This document shows, piece after piece, positions 61,159 through 64,000 of a DNA stretch of 64,000 nt; position 1 is the first letter of the stretch, and each line of letters begins with the position of its first letter. The translations under genes were made by a program, and so were the position numbers. The notes below the pieces were generated by a model. The model was not told the DNA's origin. It did not search any database and saw only the letters and a list, made by a program, of their open reading frames with translations. The DNA lies in assembly GCA_902806565.1 (NCBI GenBank), contig CADCXA010000055.1, positions 434,001 to 498,000 of the forward strand, written 5' to 3'. This DNA comes from Hypoxylon rubiginosum (lineage: Eukaryota; Ascomycota; Sordariomycetes; Xylariales; Hypoxylaceae).

Positions 61159-64000
61159 ATTAAGTATTATTATAAATAATAATTTTATTTTTTATATTAT
61201 TTATTTATATTATATTATATATTTATTATTATATATATTTACTAATTATAAATATTAGTTTTAAATATTATTATTTTATTTATTTTAAAACCGTTTATTA
61301 TTTTTAAGTATTATTTTTTTTTATTATTAAATTAATAGTTTTACTTTTAGTTTTTATATTATTACGTAATATTATTATTTATATATAACTGAAAAATAAT
61401 TTACTTATTTAATTAAAATTATTATTTAATAATAATTAACCTTATTTATTTTAATTAATTAAATAATTATAAATTTATAATAAAAATATATATAAAACTA
61501 ATTTATTAAGTTTTTTAAATATTATAAACCTTATTAGTTTTTAAAGTTACTCGCTTTATAAGTAACCGATATGTTTTTTTAAAAATAATTTTTTATTTAA
61601 TAATATTTTTAATTAAATATTTATAAATATTTATTAATTTTATTTTTAATAAAAACTATTTTATTATTATTATTATATTTTTATTTTATATTATTTATAT
61701 TATATATATTTATTATTTATTTTTTATATTTAATATTTAATTTTATTTTATTTAATATTATTTATAAATATAAATTTAAAATAAATTTGTTTTTAAATTT
61801 TAAATATTTTTAAATTTAATATTTTATAAAAGTTTTATATAATTTTATAAAAGTTTAAAACTTTATTTATAAATAAATTTAAAATATTTTTTTTATATAT
61901 ATAAATATATATTTTATTAATAAAAAAGTTTTAATATATTTATATATTTTTATAAATATTAATATATAAACTTTTTATAAAATTAAAAAAAGGTTTTTAA
62001 TTTATATAATATAATAAATTAATTTATAAAGTTGTTTATTTTTATTTATTTTTAAAATTATATATTAATTATATATTTATTTATAAATTAATATTTTAAG
62101 GTTTAAAAAATATATAAAAGTTTTAAAAAAATATAAATTTTAATTTATATTAAGTTTAAATATATAAATAATATTAATATTAATTATATTTTATATTATT
62201 TATTTTTATATAATTATTTTATATATTTATAAATATTTTTATAATTTTAAACCTTTATAATTTATTTTTTATTATTATTTTATAAAATATTAAATTAAAA
62301 GTTAAAAGTTAAAATATAAAGAAATTTATTTTTAAATTTTACTACTTTTTTAAATTAAACCTTAATTAATATAAATATTATAATATTATTTTTTTAAATT
62401 TTAAAATTGTATTTATAAATATATATTTTAATTTTATATTATTTTTTTAAAGTTTATTTATTTATATAAAATTATAAATTTAATTATAACTTTTTATATT
62501 TATTTTAAATAATAAATTATTAAAGTTTAAAAATTAATATTTTAAAACTTTTAATTTTAACTTTAAGTTTTCATATTTAAAATATTTTATAATAAACTTT
62601 TATATATTTTTTATAATATTATATATTAGTTTTAAATTAATATACATTTAAATTTAATTTAAAGTTTTATATTTAAACTTTTAAAAATTTTTATAATTTT
62701 AATTTTATAAATTCTTTATATTAATTTTAAAAAAACGTATTTTATTTTTATTTAGTTTAATTAATAAATAATTAAAACTATTATATTTTATATTTTATAT
62801 ATATATTATATATATATTTATATTTTTATATGTTTAATTATAAAATATTTAAATTGTTTTAATATTAAATTATATAATTTATTTTATAATATATTGTTTT
62901 TATTATTTTTATTTATTTTATATTATAATATATTTTATATTTTATATATTTTTAATGTTTTTATAATTTAATTTTACATATATTTATATTTTAATATTTA
63001 TTATTTTTAATATTATTAATTTTTATTCTTTATTTTTTATTTTTTATTATATTTTTTATTTTTGTTTAAATATTTTTTTTATATATTAATTTTTTATTTT
63101 TTTTATATTTATATATATTTTATATATTATTATTTTTAGTTTTATTATATATATATATATATTAGTTTATTTTAATTTATATTAAATTTATTTTTATTTT
63201 TATTATAATTTATTTTATATTTATATATATTTTATATATTATATTTTATATTATTATTTATATTTTATATATTTTTATTTTTATTATAATTTATTTTATA
63301 TTGTTTTATAATTTTTATAATTATTAATTTTATTTTTTATTAAAATATTTAATATATATTAAATATAAAATTAATTATATTAATTATTATATAATATATA
63401 TATAATTAATTTTTTTTATATTTTAATATTAATTTAAAAATATTAAAAAAGTCTTAATAATTTATATTATTTAATAAACTTATTTTATTTAATCTTTTAA
63501 TTTTAATTATATTATTATTCAAATAAAAGTTAAATTATAAAAATAACATAAAAATAAAAATATAATGTAATTTTAAATATTTAATTAACTTATAAATTTA
63601 TTATTTAATTAATTATTTATATTATATTAAATATATATTTATATATTTATTTCTTTAATTATAAAATATTTTAAAAAAGGTTTATAAAATTATAAATTAT
63701 TATTTATTTAATATTAAAAATAAAAACTTAAGTTTAAAAATAATATTATATATTAAATATATTAAAATATTTATTATTATAACTATATAAAATTATATTA
63801 AAATTTTAAAAATTATAAATCTTAAAATATTTAAGTTTATTTTTATTATTATTTATATTATATTAAATATTTAAATTCTTTTATTTTAAAATTTATATGT
63901 TTTATTTTATAATATATTTTTATTTTTATTTTAATTTATTTTTTATTATTATATATCTTTAATATTTTTATAATTTAATTTTTATATATATTTATATTTT

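Larger units (their letters stand above)
51241..64000. repeat. A+T-rich RIP-like block extending beyond the window
   Basis: 12.8 kb of roughly 90% A+T with an abrupt left edge. No open frame of 60 codons is present. Surviving C and G sit mostly in CT, CC, AG and AAC contexts, with CpA and TpG scarce, which is the pattern expected of saturated RIP. I could not recognise protein landmarks or LTRs in it by eye. It contains four arrays of an 11-base unit, a T-rich tract at 53,020, and a segment like one in the left block. It could be a nest of old transposons, a pericentromeric tract or a subtelomeric one; the window does not show which. Confidence 0.8.

Overview
The window looks like nuclear DNA of a filamentous ascomycete (Pezizomycotina, probably Sordariomycetes). 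The evidence is short GT..AG introns of about 43 to 129 bases, several with CTAAC-type branch points, pyrimidine-rich leaders, families typical of these fungi (Pth11/SAT4-type rhodopsin-domain protein, DUF1996, eqolisin fold, VPS9-ankyrin-PX protein), and long tracts of roughly 90% A+T that look like repeat-induced point mutation (RIP). The genus cannot be named from sequence alone.

Layout. From 1 to 34.4 kb is a gene-bearing region of ordinary composition. In order it holds: a lysine-rich membrane-anchored protein; a conserved fungal hypothetical protein; an alpha/beta hydrolase broken by two single-base frameshifts; a rhodopsin-domain membrane protein; a DUF1295-like reductase with a seven-unit N-terminal repeat; a small cysteine-rich metallothionein-like peptide; a membrane protein of unknown function; phosphoglucomutase; oligoribonuclease; two intronless methyltransferases; a VPS9-ankyrin-PX protein; and a conserved hypothetical protein with an 8-base first exon. 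From 34,756 to 40,813 is a complete Ty1/copia LTR retrotransposon with 150-base LTRs and the 5-base target duplication AAATA. It is destroyed by C-to-T and G-to-A changes except at the outer part of its left LTR. More A+T-rich DNA runs to about 41.8 kb. From 41.8 to 51.2 kb is a gene island with four genes: an 848-residue conserved protein with a possible HicA-like C-terminus, a polytopic membrane protein, a secreted eqolisin-fold protein lacking both catalytic residues, and a secreted DUF1996 protein. From 51,241 to the window end is a second A+T block without open genes. It carries an 11-base minisatellite at four places in both orientations.

The genes do not form an evident pathway or cluster. 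Phosphoglucomutase (hexose phosphate interconversion), oligoribonuclease (nanoRNA decay) and the VPS9 protein (endosomal Rab activation) are separate housekeeping functions. The two secreted proteins share the island between the two RIP-like blocks, an arrangement often seen for fast-evolving accessory genes. Exon coordinates in multi-exon entries were derived by hand from splice sites, reading phase and family similarity, and each adds up to a whole number of codons.
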